This document shows positions 61,440 to 64,000 of a stretch of 64,000 bases of DNA, piece after piece. The position numbers were made by a program, and so were the translations under genes. The DNA lies in NCBI GenBank assembly GCA_015039365.1, contig WION01000086.1:115457-179456 (forward strand). The letters are read 5' to 3'. The notes below the pieces were generated by a model. The model was not told where the DNA came from. It saw only the letters and a list, made by a program, of their open reading frames with translations, and made no database searches. The stretch's first letter is position 1; every line of letters begins with the position of its first letter. Source of the DNA: Amanita rubescens. Its lineage: Eukaryota > Basidiomycota > Agaricomycetes > Agaricales > Amanitaceae.

Positions 61440-62963
61440 TACCTTCATGCTCGCATCTAGTCTTGGGACGTTGAAGGCGTACGTTGCGAACAACGAAGGC
61501 CTTTTATTCGTTATGGCCGCAGAGGGATTTTTTGCGTTGATGAACCTCTCAGTTAAAATTCTTGGAGAGGATGTATCTGTTCTAGAGGTAATTGTCGATC
61601 AAATGACGCGGTTAATCTTTATTCTGATGCTCTCCGTACTAGATTATGTGGATTCGAATGGTAAGCCTAGCCACCGAGTAAAGAAGGAGCTGATTTTTTT
61701 GCTTCCAATTTCAAGATAATAACTTGCCTTTGTGCAGTCGCATACATGTACGTGCGTCCGAGTGCTCCGAACGAGGTGGTAATTAACACATCTCGGAAGG
61801 CACTTTGCAAAAATAAACGATCCCGTGCTTGGGCCACCGGGCATTCGTATTTTGCTCTGCCTTCGTGGATTTACGGGGTAGGTATCCAAGTTGTCTTCAA
61901 TCACCCTGCCTACCTTCCCTCATTGTAGATTCTTTGGCATCTTTGGTCTTTGGTTCTCGTTACAGTACCTATCCCTCTCGATGCAATAGTTTTGACGTTC
62001 CTTACCCCGCTATGTTCCGCCGCTGTCGGATCCTTTCTGCTTAAAGAAAAATTTACGATGAAAGAGGTACTAGCGGGAAGTAAGTATTAATTTTTTCCGA
62101 GACGATGTTAGACTTATTATTGGTAGTTGTGAGCCTCGTAGGCGTCGTGCTTATTGCACGACCACCTTTCATTTTTGATGCTATCCGAGTCGGACATCTT
62201 CCGGGAGAGAAAGAACTGTCGTTACGCGCGTTCCAAGTCGACGCAGCAAAATTGGTCACAACGAGAGAGAGAATGGTTGCGGTCGGGTACGTGCTAGTCG
62301 ATCTTGGAAACTATTTAAACAACTTTCATAAACAGCGTTGCATTGTTGGGAGTCGCCGCAGTGACTTGCGAATGTAAGTTCCTCACCGAGATGCATTACC
62401 GTCTAAACGAACGAACGACAGACAACATACTCCGCGTCATCGGAAAACGCGCTCATCCGTTTCATAACATCGTATACCTCTCCTCGTTTAGCGTCATCGC
62501 CTCTTCTTTCGGGTACGTACATAGTACTACACATCCCGCGTCCACTTTAACCCACTTACACGCTAGCATGGCCATAACACAAACCCACCTCACCATCCCT
62601 GCGACCTCCCAAAAATGGCCACTATTCGCCGCTCTCCTCCTGCTGGTCACCTTATTCGGCCTTTTCGCGCAGATCTGCATGATCCTCGGATTTCAACGTG
62701 AAGCAGTAGGCCGCGCGTCGACGGGCGTGTACTCTGGAATCATATTCGCGCTGATTTTGGGAAGGGTAGTGTTTGGGACTGTACCTGGGGCGTTGTCTGT
62801 CATTGGAATTGTGTTGATATTGGGTTCGGCGGTGTTTGTGGTGGTGATGAAGCAAGCGAGGGAGGGTGAGGAGAGTAGTTCAGGTACGGAAGGATTGAGT
62901 GAGAAGAGGGGTGTTGAGGATGTTGAGGTGGGGTTGCTGGAAATGGCCGAAGTGGAGGGATAG
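61440..62963 (+). pseudogene. EamA/DMT-family transporter, frameshifted
   Basis: Recognisable segments: FFALMNLSVKILGEDVSVLE, then FFGIFGLWFSLQYLSLS, 'VLTFLTPLCSAAVGSFLLKE', SLVGVVLIARPPFIFD, VIGKRAHPFHNIV, LLLLVTLFGLFAQICMILGF and a last hydrophobic pair ending near residue VFVVVMKQ, then an acidic tail and TAG at 62,961-62,963. This is the order of fungal drug/metabolite-transporter (SLC35G-like) proteins with ~10 TM helices. At about 61,980 the frame shifts by one base between LSLS and the next helix (an expected GAT reads AT). GT/AG introns are otherwise plausible. The start is not resolved (an upstream exon may begin near 61,320). Confidence 0.7.
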
Positions 62964-64000
62964 CCCCTGTGCTGGACAGTGGAAAGCTAAGGTTTTGCAA
63001 ATGCAAACAGCTTGAATTCGATTCTCGCGTCCGGACATGAAAACTCACAAGGCACTTGAGATTTTCCCATCTGAGTAAGTAATGAGAAAGGGGTCGTGCA
63101 CCCCCCACGCCTTAGAAGGACCTAGAGCAACATCTCGACTCGCTCTGAGCTCATATTCCGAGGCTTCGGTCTTTTAACCCTTTTATATCCCGGTTATTGA
63201 TAGCCGAAACGCAGGGTATCGACCGGGTATATTGGCCAGCTATACCCGGAATCCCGCGCTCACTTCACCGGGCTTTCTAGTGAGAACGAAAAACAAAGGG
63301 CCCCGATTTGCCACGTCAAGAACAACGAAGGTCTTGTGTGTCGCGGTCAAATTTCTCGGAACGGAAGTTCCCGTCTTGCAAATCGTATGGATGACCACTC
63401 CCGCTCTGGCAGCGACAGCTCCGGTGACTCTAGCTCAGGCCACGACCTGTCTCATTGCTCAAGTCGCTCTGGGATGCACGGTGCACTACTTTTAATGGTG
63501 AGTGTTATCTCCCACTGCTTTATTTACTGCTGATGGTCCCCGCCCACGGTTGACTCCGAGCCAACACAACCTTCCTCGCCGCCGCTGTTCTCCTTCGCCG
63601 TAGCCTTTACTCACTGCTTGCAGACGTGCCCAGTCCCTCCACGCCTGCTACCACGCCCCAGTGCTCCAATCCGCAATGAACAACGACTCGCTGCTTATTG
63701 ATGCCACCCTTCCACGCCCACTGATTCCAGCCGCCTGCTCACCCTCTTGCGCGGGATGCTCGCCACCGCCGCATGCTATCTTCACCATTGTTGCTATATG
63801 TGCACTCTCTGGCATCTATGAAACAATTTCGAAGAAAAAGATACCATTGGAGATGATATTGCCTCGTCGTACGACCTCGAGGTGGAGGTCAGAATTTAAA
63901 ATAGACAATCGACGTGTTAGTGATTAGATTCAACATATAAATCCGCAGCCTGGGGTTTCATGCCATTCGGCGAATATATTCACTTGCATGTAAAATTCGA
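62964..64000. other. No supported gene
   Basis: Short ORFs on both strands (e.g. 63,232-63,495 and 63,661-63,927 plus) lack recognisable domains. 63,175-63,260 contains partly palindromic 'tatatcccggttattgatagccg...cgaccgggtatat'. This could be the edge of another element that continues beyond the window. Confidence 0.4.

Overview
This is nuclear DNA of a filamentous basidiomycete, almost certainly an agaricomycete. The signs are dense 48-70 bp GT/AG introns, KDZ-type transposases with their cysteine-cluster partners, Ty3/gypsy chromoviruses, the mushroom-type P-loop GTPase family, and a fungal TFIIIC subunit, phenol-hydroxylase-like monooxygenase and TPS3/TSL1-like protein. All assignments come from reading the sequence; nothing was searched against a database.

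Layout. 1-14 kb is a graveyard of mobile DNA: an LTR-element tail, a KDZ transposase pseudogene interrupted by a hAT-like MITE with a perfect 8-bp target duplication, further TIR elements, a captured SNF2-type gene fragment (10.2 kb) and one long unrecognised coiled-coil ORF (11.4-12.9 kb). 14-29 kb is one minus-strand chromovirus (gag, pro-RT-RNaseH-IN-chromodomain, plus an extra 3' ORF). It has been split by a ~6.7-kb DNA element carrying a CxC/DDE transposase-like gene and a many-exon partner gene, and gag is split again by a solo LTR with an AAAAG duplication. 29-31 kb is repeat-rich intergenic DNA. 31.3-35.2 kb holds an intact TFIIIC TPR subunit gene (Tfc4/Sfc4/GTF3C3 type). 35.5-40 kb holds two tandem paralogues of an unknown 200-residue protein with shared upstream sequence. 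40-55.7 kb is a tandem duplication of a pair (unknown membrane protein + FAD monooxygenase); the first unit has a truncated membrane-protein gene and a monooxygenase without its start codon, while the second unit looks intact but has a GTPase gene between the two. 55.8-64 kb carries three intron-containing tRNA-Glu genes, a frameshifted TPS3/TSL1-like gene and a frameshifted EamA/DMT transporter.

The most striking feature is inside the GTPase gene (minus strand, 51,577-46,447). After seven ordinary exons, the next ~3.3 kb consists of about 55 consecutive units. Each has a 3' splice site, almost always exactly one codon, and a 5' splice site, separated by ~46-70 nt introns that resemble one another. 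About 48 of these exons are exactly 3 nt, all phase 0, and the frame runs straight into a recognisable C-terminal domain. That is close to one intron per codon for over 50 codons. A second, looser array of repeated 13-15-nt exon-like units lies in the partner gene of the nested DNA element (24.99-25.87 kb).

How the genes work together: there is no metabolic pathway here. Ordinary housekeeping genes (TFIIIC, tRNAs, trehalose regulator) are interspersed with layers of nested transposons, and several C-to-T type nonsense codons in the transposon ORFs fit cytosine-deamination decay.
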